Shown: piece after piece, positions 1 to 10,079 of the stretch | How the letters are laid out: each line of letters opens with the position of its first letter | Numbering within the stretch: the stretch's first letter is position 1 | Assembly (NCBI GenBank): GCA_963825585.1 | Contig: CAWGTX010000002.1 | Span: 372,001-436,000, forward strand | DNA: 64,000 bases | DNA from: JAOUGY01 sp963825585 | GTDB taxonomy: Bacteria; Actinomycetota; Acidimicrobiia; Spongiisociales; ZC4RG35 | Reading direction: 5' to 3' | Translations under genes and position numbers: made by a program | The notes under the pieces: model-generated | Told to the model about the DNA's origin: nothing | The model's database searches: none | Seen by the model: the letters and a program-made list of their open reading frames with translations, nothing else

Positions 1-66
1 GAGCTCGGCGGTGAACCGGGCATCGGCGTAGTCGCCGAAGTTGGGGACGTTGATGGCGTAGTGCAC
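1..66 (-). CDS. LLM-class flavin-dependent oxidoreductase, N-terminal fragment
   Basis: Only the first 22 residues are inside the window and the gene runs off the left edge. The start is read as GTG at 64-66, preceded by GAGAGG as ribosome binding site. The residues begin MHYAINVPNFGDYADARFTA, which matches the beta-1 strand and following helix of bacterial luciferase-like F420/FMN monooxygenases. Nothing can be said about substrate. The 156 bp between it and the next gene would hold its promoter. Confidence 0.6.
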   Translation of the reverse strand, partial: MHYAINVPNFGDYADARFTAEL

Positions 67-222
67 GGAAGCCTCTCACGACGGAGCGTCACTCCATCGG
101 CTCACGGACGGGGGTCGACGTCAAGGGCGAAAGGTCCTCGATCGAGCCGCAGCCGGTGTGCTCCTCCCCGTTTCGGCTGGAGCCCGACGTGGATGCTGGA
201 CGACTCCGGACGGTGCCGATCG

Positions 223-804
223 CTACCGATCGAGCCGCTGCAGCAGTCCCAGGATCCGCTCGACCAGCAGGTCGGTGGCGACCTCGTCGTAGGAGGGCAG
301 CGAGCTGTCGGCAAAATAGTGCTGGTCGCCCGGATAGAGGAACAGCTCGGCGTCGGGAGCGGACGCCACGATCTCCCGGGCGGCGTCGATGTCGCCTTCG
401 TCGATGAAGAACGGGTCTGCGTCCATCCCGTGGATCTGCACCGGCACGGCTCCCGGCCAGGCGTCTCCGAACTCGGTGACCGGGACACAGGCGTAGCAGA
501 GGACTGCCCCTTGCGCCTCCGCGCGCGTCTGGGAGAGCATCTGGGCGGGGAGCACGCCGAGCGAGAAGCCGACATACACGGCTGCGGTTCCGATCTCCTC
601 GGCGGCGGCAACGCCGCGCTCGATGATGGCGCCGAATCCGACCTCCTCGACGAACGTCATACCCGTCGGGATGCTTTCGAAGGTTCGACCCTCGAACATG
701 TCGGGCGTGTGCACCTCGTGGCCGGCGGCCTGGAGCCGATCGGCGAAGGCGACGACACCCGGGGTGAGGCCCTGGGCGTGGTGGAACAGGATCACTCGGG
801 TCAT
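223..804 (-). CDS. Dienelactone hydrolase family protein
   Basis: A 193-residue cytosolic alpha/beta hydrolase of dienelactone hydrolase type. The nucleophile elbow reads GFSLG (residues 79-83), so the nucleophile is Ser81 rather than the Cys of classical dienelactone hydrolases. The probable acid is Asp in GMDAD (126-130) and the base is His162 in GDQHYF. Length fits the short members of the family. The start codon overlaps the stop of the upstream ArsR gene by 4 bp (ATGA), so the two are translationally coupled and the regulator probably controls the pair. The substrate is unknown; a plain esterase or a haloacid/lactone hydrolase is equally possible. Confidence 0.8.
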   Translation of the reverse strand: MTRVILFHHAQGLTPGVVAFADRLQAAGHEVHTPDMFEGRTFESIPTGMTFVEEVGFGAIIERGVAAAEEIGTAAVYVGFSLGVLPAQMLSQTRAEAQGAVLCYACVPVTEFGDAWPGAVPVQIHGMDADPFFIDEGDIDAAREIVASAPDAELFLYPGDQHYFADSSLPSYDEVATDLLVERILGLLQRLDR

Positions 805-1334
805 GTCTTGTCTCCTGGTTCGGGAAGGGTGGGGTGATTGGTCTCGTAGATGCCCGCCACGAAACCGAAGGTGGTGTCGCCCGACCGTTGCAGGCGGGCG
901 AAGTCCTGCGCCAGCGCCACCACCCGGTCCCAGAACTCGACGGCCACTTCCTCGGGGATGCGGGCGTGACGCAGAGTGGCCCGCAACCGGTCTTCACGAT
1001 GGGCGGCTTCGGATTCGGAGGCTGCCTCCCCCAACGGGCTCGGTCCGGCACCGAGCCATGCCGCATCGGCGTCGGACATGACACCCACCTGGAACAGCCG
1101 GGCGGTGCGCCCGTAGTACCGCTCATCGATCGCCCTGACTCTCCTGGTACGGACCACCACGAGAAATCCGGCGTCCACCAGCACCTTCACGTGATGGGCC
1201 ATGGTGCTCCGGGGCACACCGGCCGCGGCGGCGAGCTCCGCGACGGTGGCCGAGCGCTCCAGCAACAGGCCGAGCACGATAGAACGCACCGGGTGGGCCA
1301 TCGCCTTCAGCTCCTCGGGCGAGCCCACCACCAT
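801..1334 (-). CDS. ArsR-family winged-helix transcriptional regulator
   Basis: The N-terminal half is a winged helix-turn-helix: EELKAMAHPVRSIVLGLLLE, then AELAAAAGVPRSTMAHHVKV as the recognition helix, followed by a wing with RTRRVRAIDERYYGRTARLF. No CxC-type metal site is visible in the DNA-binding helix, so metal sensing is not supported. A TTG codon further upstream (1379) keeps the frame open, but ATG at 1334 is preceded at 3 bp by GAGGAG, which decides the start (177 aa). It is the first gene of a two-gene operon with the hydrolase downstream. Autoregulation through the AT-rich region upstream is likely but inferred. Confidence 0.82.
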   Translation of the reverse strand: MVVGSPEELKAMAHPVRSIVLGLLLERSATVAELAAAAGVPRSTMAHHVKVLVDAGFLVVVRTRRVRAIDERYYGRTARLFQVGVMSDADAAWLGAGPSPLGEAASESEAAHREDRLRATLRHARIPEEVAVEFWDRVVALAQDFARLQRSGDTTFGFVAGIYETNHPTLPEPGDKT

Positions 1335-1375
1335 GGTCTCCTCGAGTTCGTAGTCGGGTATCGATGTCACACAGA

Positions 1376-1412
1376 TCAATCCATTTTATTGGATCGTTCG
1401 ATTATTGTGGAT
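1376..1412 (-). promoter_or_regulatory. AT-rich promoter/operator region of the ArsR-hydrolase operon
   Basis: A short AT-rich stretch in GC-rich surroundings. ATCCA (1379-1383) and TGGAT (1390-1394) form an inverted repeat around TTTTAT, and TGGATCATTG (1408-1417) repeats the second half. This is where an ArsR-type dimer and RNA polymerase would bind; no binding evidence exists. Confidence 0.35.
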
Positions 1413-1440
1413 CATTGTAGCGTTGGCCAAAGGTGGACTC

Positions 1441-1542
1441 GGTCAGCCGGCCGCCCACGCCTGGCGCAGCGGCGAGGCACCGTCGCTGCGTTGGATCCTG
1501 CTGCACATGCTCGAGGACCCGATGATCACGGGCGAGTACCCA
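1441..1542 (+). pseudogene. Remnant of a DinB/DUF664-family protein
   Basis: About 34 codons read GQPAAHAWRSGEAPSLRWIL and continue LHMLEDP. SLRWILLHMLED matches the helix SLRWVLVHMIEE typical of DUF664 (DinB_2) proteins near their C-terminus. After this the expected RHNGHADLLRE helix is unrecognisable and neither a start nor the rest of the protein is present. It is therefore a decayed fragment between two minus-strand operons, if the resemblance is real. Confidence 0.35.
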
Positions 1543-1551
1543 TGTGATCGA

Positions 1552-1962
1552 TCAGCTGATGGCGACCACCGAGACGGCGGGGGCACCGGCAGCCAAACGC
1601 TCGAGATCGGCCACATCGGAGGTGAGGCACACCCCGCCTCCCTGTTCGACGGCGACAGCCACCACGTGGGCATCGACCATCGCTTCGCTTCCAAGGTCTG
1701 CCGCGGCCATCAGTCCACCGACGAGTCTGGCCAGAACGCGATCGGTGTCACGGAGCCGAAGGGCGTGGCGGCGAGCCAGCATCGAGTCGATGGCCTGGGA
1801 GTGGTTTCGATGGCGGTAGCACTCGGCGAGGACGGCCGCCGGAATCACCACCCCGCGACCGAGCCGACTCGCCGCCTCGAGCGCCGCACGAATCTGCATC
1901 GGCACCTCACGTCGACAGAGCCCCTCGACCGCCGCACTGTCGAGGACGAGTACCCGGCTCAT
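1552..1962 (-). CDS. PIN-domain protein, VapC-type toxin
   Basis: A 136-residue PIN domain, the length usual for VapC ribonucleases. The acidic residues that hold the metal are visible: Asp8 in VLVLDS, Glu47 in AVLAECYRHR, Asp97 in MVDAHVVA and Asp116 in LTSDVADL. It overlaps the stop of the upstream antitoxin gene by 4 bp, the usual arrangement. Predicted to cleave RNA when the antitoxin is lost. The target is unknown. Confidence 0.82.
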   Translation of the reverse strand: MSRVLVLDSAAVEGLCRREVPMQIRAALEAASRLGRGVVIPAAVLAECYRHRNHSQAIDSMLARRHALRLRDTDRVLARLVGGLMAAADLGSEAMVDAHVVAVAVEQGGGVCLTSDVADLERLAAGAPAVSVVAIS

Positions 1963-2165
1963 GCGAGGGCTTCGACGAATCGACGGACCAGTTCTTCGTC
2001 GACGGGACCGTGCTCAGCCGCCATTTCGTCGAGCCAGGCCCGCAGCGCGGCGTGCCGGCGACGCTGTTCCACCACGGTCCGGATCGCTTCGTTGACCTGT
2101 GCGGAGAGGTTCTCCTCGGCGTCACCCAGCGCTTCCACCAGATCGGCGTCGATGGTGACCGGCAC
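1959..2165 (-). CDS. CcdA/VapB-like antitoxin
   Basis: A 68-residue protein starting VPVTIDADLVEALGDAEENL, with SAQVNEAIRTVVEQ and AWLDEMAAEHGPVDEEL. This resembles CcdA-type ribbon-helix-helix antitoxins: the N-terminal strand pairs for DNA binding and the acidic C-terminus wraps the toxin. An ATG at 2198 would add 11 residues, but there is no ribosome binding site there. The GTG at 2165 lies just below a perfect 10-bp inverted repeat (2168-2199), which would make sense as its operator, so GTG is preferred. It forms an operon with the PIN toxin downstream. Confidence 0.68.
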   Translation of the reverse strand: MPVTIDADLVEALGDAEENLSAQVNEAIRTVVEQRRRHAALRAWLDEMAAEHGPVDEELVRRFVEALA

Positions 2166-2167
2166 GC

Positions 2168-2199
2168 CATGAAGTTGGTCGCCGAAGCACAACTTCATG
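2168..2199 (-). promoter_or_regulatory. Inverted repeat upstream of the antitoxin (probable operator)
   Basis: CATGAAGTTG (2168-2177) and CAACTTCATG (2190-2199) are perfect complements across a 12-bp spacer. The element sits immediately upstream of the GTG start of the antitoxin. Toxin-antitoxin operons are usually repressed by the antitoxin dimer on such a palindrome. Function is inferred from position. Confidence 0.5.
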
Positions 2200-2277
2200 T
2201 CCGAGCAGCAGGCGTTCCCGTGGAACTCGACACGGTCGCCGCCTACCAGCTTGCGAATGACGCCTCCCGAAAGGCTG

Positions 2278-2523
2278 CGATGCGCCGCCCGCGGTCTCCG
2301 ACCAACGGCCCGGGGTGGCCACGTGGCGGTTGTCCAAGCGATGGAGGCCCTAGGAGTCGCCGGCTTCGGACGCCTCGACGCCATGCGCCGGCGACGCAAC
2401 AAGCTCGAGTACCCGGGTCCAGACGATCATGGCGCCACGGCCGATGACGCGCGGGCCGCTATCGAATGGGCCGGCGACATGCGTTCCCGAGCAAAGGAAG
2501 CCATGCCCCGCTCGCGCCGTCAA
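2278..2523 (+). pseudogene. 5'-truncated HEPN-like protein remnant
   Basis: The plus strand reads AARGLRPTARGGHVAVVQAM, then EALG, GFGRLDAMRRRRNKLEYP and ATADDARAAIEWAGDM. The pattern GHxAVxxAL...R.LRRxRNxxEYP...TA.DA..A...A is that of the C-terminal half of small HEPN proteins found next to nucleotidyltransferases. The N-terminal helices and a start codon with a ribosome binding site are missing, so this is a fragment. It lies between two minus-strand operons, which also supports a leftover rather than a working gene. Confidence 0.45.
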
Positions 2524-2573
2524 CCCGGTAGGTGCGATGTCGACCCGTCTCACTCGGCGCCGAGAGGCATCTA

Positions 2574-3041
2574 CTATCGGCGGTACGGACGCGGGTTCGG
2601 GGGCGGTCGATTGTCCCAGCCGGCAAGCGTGACGAACGCCGTCTGATTGTGGTCCACGACCGGCTCGAACTCCTCACCCTCTACGTCCCAGGACTCAGTC
2701 CCGAACACGGCCCGCCAGGCCCATTCGAACATCTTCACCAACGGCTCCGGAGGGTCGTCGAGCCCACAGAGCGCAGAGTCGTACCACTCCTGGGCATAGT
2801 CAGGGGCATCGCGCAACACCCACCGCATTGCCGCCTTGATCTCATCCAACGCTTCAGGATGAAAACGAGCCGCCGCGATCCGGGCTTCCTTCTTCACGAA
2901 CTGCTCGAGATCGTCCTGGTAGGTCTCCGGTGATGGGTCCCACTCCGGGTAGAGACGCCTGATGCCCTCGGGCGTCATGTCGGCCCAGGCGACGAAGGCA
3001 CCCAGCAGCTTGCCCGCCAGTTCTGTGTTCACACGTGTCAT
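2574..3041 (-). CDS. Candidate immunity protein for the adjacent secreted toxin
   Basis: 155 residues, no signal peptide or membrane segment, acidic (WDPSPETYQDDLEQF, WDVEGEEFEPVVD) and rich in Trp. I do not recognise a family. It starts with ATG overlapping the toxin stop by 4 bp and is the last gene of the three-gene unit. Small acidic cytosolic proteins in this position usually bind and neutralise the toxin made by the preceding gene. The assignment rests on position, size and charge, not on homology. Confidence 0.6.
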   Translation of the reverse strand: MTRVNTELAGKLLGAFVAWADMTPEGIRRLYPEWDPSPETYQDDLEQFVKKEARIAAARFHPEALDEIKAAMRWVLRDAPDYAQEWYDSALCGLDDPPEPLVKMFEWAWRAVFGTESWDVEGEEFEPVVDHNQTAFVTLAGWDNRPPPNPRPYRR

Positions 3042-4318
3042 TTGGTCACCTCCCGCACATCGGGATAGGCAGTGATGAGCGTACCGTCGGACTCAAAGCG
3101 GAACCGGACCGTCCGGGTCGTGACCAGGACGGTCGAGAGCCTCAGGTACCCCTCGCCGACAGCAGTGTCATATTCGATCGTGAAGTTCGTGTCTCCTTTC
3201 AGCTGGTGATAGGCAAGCCCATCCCTCACTGCCGCCTCCATCGACTCCCAGCCGTAGAAGCGACTGGCGGCGGATGGGCGACCCTGACCGCCACCAGGCA
3301 GCGTTCCATGGAGAGAGCGGTCGAGAAGTTGCTCACGTGTGACCTGCGGACCGTGTCGACTGACGAAGTGGCTCTCGGCGTCGAGCGACTCCAGGTCGAC
3401 CAACCACTTGGCCGAGAACGCCAGCACGGCCTGGCGGTCGGCTGCCGGCAGTGAGTCCACCCACGCCATGAGTCGGGCGGCCCGGGCGCTGGAAGCAGCC
3501 ACCCCCGCTGCGCCGAGGGCGAAATCGGGTATCAGCTGTCCCGCCGCTCGGGTGGGGTTGGCGGCGGTGGTGTTCACCACCTGGTCGTAGAGCTGCGAGA
3601 AGAGGGCTTCGGGGTCACTGACCCCGAGCTGACCCAAAGCGACCATCCCGTCCCAGGTCTGCTTGGCCTTGTCCCGGGCGCCATCGCCGTCGATCAGCCA
3701 TCGGATGGGGCTGAGCAGGGTGACCGTGTCGAGCAGGTCCCTTGTGGCGTCGACCGCCGCCCCACCGACCTCTCCGGCCACATGGCCGACGTCCGAGGTC
3801 AACGGGTAGCGGGCCACCAGACTGTCGGCGACACCGCTGAGCCGGGAGGAGATGCGCCGGGCCTCGGCATCGAGCTCGTCCTGTGCGGCTGATGCCATCC
3901 GTTCAGCGGTGGCGATTGTGCCGGCAGAGGAGTCAGCGACGGGAACACCGGTGACGGCCTCGATCGCCTCGTGGTTGGCCAACCAGTAGGCCCGCTGGTC
4001 GAGGCCCCGCTCGTGTTCGGCGATGGCATCTGCGGCCCGACGCCGGGCGTCGTCCAGCACCACCTGCCACTCCCGGGCCAGTGCGGCGGCCTGCGCCAGC
4101 GCCTCGGCCAGTTCGGAGAGGGTGGCGACGTGGGCAGCCGTGCTGGCGGCGAACTCGTCGGCCGCCATCCCCGACCACGAGCCCGGGTCGACCAGCTCGC
4201 ACCGCCACCCGGTCTCGGCGGCGATCACGCCGGCCCAGCTCCACCCCTCTCCCACCAACCCGACCGCTTCCGGATCACCGTCGATGACATGGTCGACTGT
4301 CGCACCGGTCAGGTTCAC
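3038..4318 (-). CDS. Type VII-secreted polymorphic toxin with RNase A-like C-terminal domain
   Basis: 426 residues without a Sec signal. The N-terminal third is alpha-helical with a WxG turn (GSWSGMAADEF, about 47-56) and long helices, as in WXG100/PPE-type export domains. A low-complexity helical linker runs to about residue 300. The C-terminal 110 residues read SHFVSRHGPQVTREQLLDRS (316-335), then SAASRFYGWESMEAAV (349-364), FTIEYDTAVGEGYLRL and SDGTLITAYPD (410-420). This order (two His, Ser/Thr-x-Phe, a YD-G strand, terminal TAYP) is that of CdiA-CT RNase A-like toxin domains. It overlaps the genes on both sides by 4 bp. Most likely an exported interbacterial ribonuclease; the subfamily call needs a profile search. 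Confidence 0.62.
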   Translation of the reverse strand: MNLTGATVDHVIDGDPEAVGLVGEGWSWAGVIAAETGWRCELVDPGSWSGMAADEFAASTAAHVATLSELAEALAQAAALAREWQVVLDDARRRAADAIAEHERGLDQRAYWLANHEAIEAVTGVPVADSSAGTIATAERMASAAQDELDAEARRISSRLSGVADSLVARYPLTSDVGHVAGEVGGAAVDATRDLLDTVTLLSPIRWLIDGDGARDKAKQTWDGMVALGQLGVSDPEALFSQLYDQVVNTTAANPTRAAGQLIPDFALGAAGVAASSARAARLMAWVDSLPAADRQAVLAFSAKWLVDLESLDAESHFVSRHGPQVTREQLLDRSLHGTLPGGGQGRPSAASRFYGWESMEAAVRDGLAYHQLKGDTNFTIEYDTAVGEGYLRLSTVLVTTRTVRFRFESDGTLITAYPDVREVTK

Positions 4319-4593
4319 CCGATCACCGCCGCCTGGTCGGTGACCACGTAGGTCACGGAGGCATCCGCCAACCGGCTGGCCAGTGCCGCCAGGTCATCCA
4401 TCACCTGCTCGCCCACCCGCAGCCACGCCGAGTTGAGCCCGCCCATGGCGTGAACCAGCACGGTGGGGCCAACCGCCGGAATCGCCCCTTCGAGTCCCCG
4501 CCCGAGCTCGATCAGCTCCGCCAGATACCCGGACAGCTCCTGGAACGACGACTGGGCGGCCTCCAACTCCTGGGGGACAACTTCGAATGGCAC
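4315..4593 (-). CDS. EspC-like (DUF2580/WXG100-related) type VII secretion protein
   Basis: 92 residues, almost fully helical. It starts with GTG behind AGAGG. The sequence has a helix-turn-helix form with WLRVGEQVMDDLAALA in the middle and ends SVTYVVTDQAAVIG. The W-x3-G turn and the Tyr-x3-Asp end match small EspC/DUF2580 proteins that travel with ESX substrates. It overlaps the toxin gene by 4 bp and probably pairs with the toxin's N-terminal helices as export partner. No ESX core gene (EccC ATPase) lies in the window, so export would depend on a system elsewhere. Confidence 0.6.
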   Translation of the reverse strand: MPFEVVPQELEAAQSSFQELSGYLAELIELGRGLEGAIPAVGPTVLVHAMGGLNSAWLRVGEQVMDDLAALASRLADASVTYVVTDQAAVIG

Positions 4594-4690
4594 AGCAACC
4601 TCTCACGTCCGATGACAGTGTTTTACAGCTGACTACAGTGTTCGGCAACACCCTTCGCTCGCTCGCACGGTCCGAGACAGCTGGGCAAGC

Positions 4691-4782
4691 GTTACAATTT
4701 CCCGATCGAAATTGTTACAATCACCCGACCGGATTCGTTACAATCTCCCGATCGCTAGCGTTACATGTTCCCGATCGGAGCT
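4691..4782 (+). repeat. Four 23-bp tandem direct repeats upstream of the DUF4143 ATPase
   Basis: Copies start at 4691, 4714, 4737 and 4760, each exactly 23 bp apart. The shared core is GTTACA(A/T)...CCCGAtCG; most variation is in the last six bases. Each copy contains the palindrome CGATCG or a one-base variant. The fourth copy supplies GGAG, the ribosome binding site of the following gene. Spacing of about two helical turns suggests cooperative binding of a protein, most simply a repressor of this promoter. Confidence 0.7.
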
Positions 4783-4785
4783 ACG

Positions 4786-6036
4786 TTGAGCTATCAACCG
4801 AGGATCGTCGACAGCGAGCTGGCCGACCGGCTCACGTCCACAGGCGCGGTGGTGATCGAGGGCCCACGGGCGTGCGGGAAGACCGCAACGGCGCGCCGGG
4901 CCGCCGCCTCCGAGGTGCTCCTCGACGTCGACCGAGCAGCCAGGGTCGCAGCAGGTGTGGACCCGGGGCTCATCCTGGGCGGGCGCACCCCGCGCCTGAT
5001 CGATGAGTGGCAGATAGAGCCCGATATCTGGAATCACGTGCGCCGGGCGGTGGACGAACGGGCCGCTCCGGGTCAGTTCATCCTGACCGGATCGGCTCTG
5101 CCGGCCGACGATGCCACTCGCCACACGGGCGCAGGGCGCTTCGGTCGCCTACGGATGCGCCCGATGTCTCTGCTCGAATCTGGCCACAGCACCGGTGCGG
5201 TCTCGCTCGCCGCCCTCTTCGACGGCGTCACCGACGGTGCCGCCGATCCTGGTCTGTCGGTCCCGGACCTGGCCGAGCGGATCGTGGTTGGTGGCTGGCC
5301 AGGCCTACAGCGATTGTCGACTCTCGGGGCGGCCCGATCGGTACGGGACTACCTCGACGAGGTGGTCCGCGTCGACGTCGCCCGAGCAGAGGACCGCCGC
5401 CCTGAGTCCGACAGGGTGGCGGTGGTCGCACGATCACTCGCCCGCAACACGGCAACCTACGCTGCTGCGACCACGATCGCGGCCGACGCCGGCGGGGCAG
5501 ACGGGCCGCTCAGCGATGACTCGGTCCGGTCGTATCTGGCAGCGTTGACACGCGTCATGGTCACCGAGGATCAGCCGGCATGGACGACTCGACTGCGATC
5601 CCGGTCGACACTCCGCAGCTCGCCGAAACGCCACTTCGTGGATCCATCCCTGGCGGCGGCGGCGCTGCGGGCCACACCACAGCGGCTTCTCGCCGACCTC
5701 GAGACCATGGGCTTCCTGTTCGAGTCGCTCGTGGTGCGGGACCTCCGCGTGTATGCCCAGGCGAACGACGCCACGGTGCTGCAGTATCGAGACAACACCG
5801 GACTCGAGGTCGACGCCGTGGTGCAGGCGGCCGACGGCCGTTGGGGTGCCCTGGAAGTGAAGCTGGGCACCAGAGCCGTCGACGACGCCGCAGCAACGCT
5901 GCTGCGGTTCGCCGACCGGGTCGACACCGATCATGTCGGAGCCCCCTCGATGCTCGGTGTGATCGTGTCCAGCGGCCCCGGCTACCGCCGCCCTGATGGA
6001 GTCCATGTCATCCCGATCGGCGCCCTCGGCCCCTGA
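4786..6036 (+). CDS. AAA ATPase with DUF4143 domain
   Basis: 416 residues read from TTG at 4786. An ATG at 4765 would add seven residues but lies inside the repeat array. TTG has GGAG 5 bp upstream and gives the usual family start (SYQPRIVDSELADRL). The P-loop is GPRACGKTATARRAA, followed by DEWQIEPDIWNHVRRAVDE (Walker B region) and LTGSA (sensor). The C-terminal DUF4143 part ends with a nuclease-like strand LEVKLGTR. Such ATPases are widespread and poorly understood; some act with toxin-antitoxin or stress systems. It is a single gene, controlled presumably through the repeats in front of it. Confidence 0.82.
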   Translation: MSYQPRIVDSELADRLTSTGAVVIEGPRACGKTATARRAAASEVLLDVDRAARVAAGVDPGLILGGRTPRLIDEWQIEPDIWNHVRRAVDERAAPGQFILTGSALPADDATRHTGAGRFGRLRMRPMSLLESGHSTGAVSLAALFDGVTDGAADPGLSVPDLAERIVVGGWPGLQRLSTLGAARSVRDYLDEVVRVDVARAEDRRPESDRVAVVARSLARNTATYAAATTIAADAGGADGPLSDDSVRSYLAALTRVMVTEDQPAWTTRLRSRSTLRSSPKRHFVDPSLAAAALRATPQRLLADLETMGFLFESLVVRDLRVYAQANDATVLQYRDNTGLEVDAVVQAADGRWGALEVKLGTRAVDDAAATLLRFADRVDTDHVGAPSMLGVIVSSGPGYRRPDGVHVIPIGALGP

Positions 6037-6128
6037 AGAAGCGCACTCGAGCTACCGGCTACCAGCTGCCACCCAGAACGCGTTCCGGCGTGGTGCCTGT
6101 TGCGTTGCCGCTCCGATCAGGCAGCCAG

Positions 6129-6176
6129 CTCGAAGCTCGATGCTCGTCGCTCGTCGCTAGTCGCTCGTCGCTCGAT
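6129..6176. repeat. Low-complexity CTCG/TCG repeat tract
   Basis: The gap between the ATPase and the SNF2 gene contains a run of degenerate CTCGTCG/CTCGATG units. It looks like slipped-strand repeat expansion and does not encode a recognisable product. It may contain the SNF2 promoter, but no clear -10/-35 pair is visible. Confidence 0.5.
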
Positions 6177-6190
6177 AGCCTGCACCGACC

Positions 6191-8901
<2,711 letters not shown>

Positions 8902-8902
<1 letters not shown>

Positions 8903-10056
8903 TGGCCAAGCGGTTCGCCCAGACCTGGTGGGGACAAGCCTGGATCGAGGCGCTCGAGACCCGAGCCAGGCTCGACCCGAACCGGCTCCCGCGTGGCCGC
9001 ACCTACGCCCGTCAGAATCGGGTCGAGTCGCTGACCGTCGAGCCGGGAGCGGTGTCGGCCCGGGTCCAGGGCAGCCGTTGGACCCCCTACAAGGTGATGG
9101 TCCGGGTTCGCCGGTTCACCGACGACGAGTGGGAGCGAGTGCTCGACGCCATCTCCGCCAAGGCCGGGCACACCGCCGCCATGCTCGACGGCGAGATGGA
9201 ACCTGGGATCGTGTCCGATGCCCACCAGGCAGGTGTCGAACTGTTCCCGGCCGCCGGCGACGTGATTCCCGCCTGTTCGTGCCCCGATTGGGCGGACCCC
9301 TGCAAACACTCGGCGGCGGTGTGTTACCTGGTGGCCGACCGCTTGGACGTCGACCCCTTCGATTTGCTGCTGTTGCGAGGCATGGGTCGCGACCAGGTGA
9401 TGGCTGCGCTGCGGTCGCGGCGGTCGTCGGGTGCGCCGTCGGGAACCGCAGCCGCCGAGCGCCCCGCCACCATGTCGGCCCGGGAGGCCTGGGCTCGCAA
9501 GCCTGGCCCGCTGCCGGCGGTCCCGGCGCCACCCCGCCGTCCGGCCCGCCCGGCGCCGTGGCCGTCGGATCCACCGCCCGACTCCGGCCTCGACGGCGAG
9601 GGACTCAGGTTGCTGGCGGCCGATGCCGTCAGGCGGGCCCACGCCATGTCCGGTGGTGAGGGCGATTCGGGACTGGGCGATGACGTCGACACCGATCTGG
9701 CTCGTCGGGCGGCCGTTGCCTCCGACCGGGTGGCCCTGGCGAAACGAACCGGGACGTCAGTGCAACGTCTCGACCATCTGGGGGTGGCATGGGCGGTGGG
9801 TGGTGCAGCTGGGGTCGAGGTGATGGGTCAACAACCGTGGACTCCCGATCCGAGGCTCATGGCCGAGGCCCGGCATCGCCTGGCCCATGCCGGCGCCACC
9901 AATCTGCGGGTGTCGAAGAACGCGATCTCGTTCGGAGAAACCCAGGTCCGTCTCGCCCACGACGGGCGCTGGTGGCCGTTCACCAAACACGCCGGCCGCT
10001 GGCAGCTCGCCGGGTCGCCCTCGACCGACCCCGAGGACCTGCTGGACCTTCGCTGA
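8902..10056 (+). CDS. SWIM zinc-finger protein
   Basis: 384 residues starting MAKRFAQTWWGQAWIEALE, the standard N-terminus of SWIM proteins partnered with SNF2 helicases. The zinc ligands are in ACSCPDWADPCKHSAAVCY (CxC...CxH). A Pro/Ala-rich linker follows, then a C-terminal domain ending in a KHAGRWQLAG strand. It probably binds DNA or the helicase and is translated with it (one-base overlap). Intact. Confidence 0.9.
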
Positions 10057-10079
10057 CCGGCGGCGACCCGCCCCGTCAG
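10053..10079. terminator. Bidirectional hairpin between convergent genes
   Basis: CTGAC (10053-10057) pairs with GTCAG (10075-10079), and GGCGG (10059-10063) with CCGCC (10068-10072). The hairpin covers the stop codons of both the SWIM and the SEC-C genes. There is no T tract, which is normal for terminators in high-GC actinobacteria. Confidence 0.55.

Noticed and set aside
6129..6176. Possible attachment site or origin in the CTCG-rich tract
   Set aside because: No matching second copy, integrase, DnaA boxes or tRNA end was seen.
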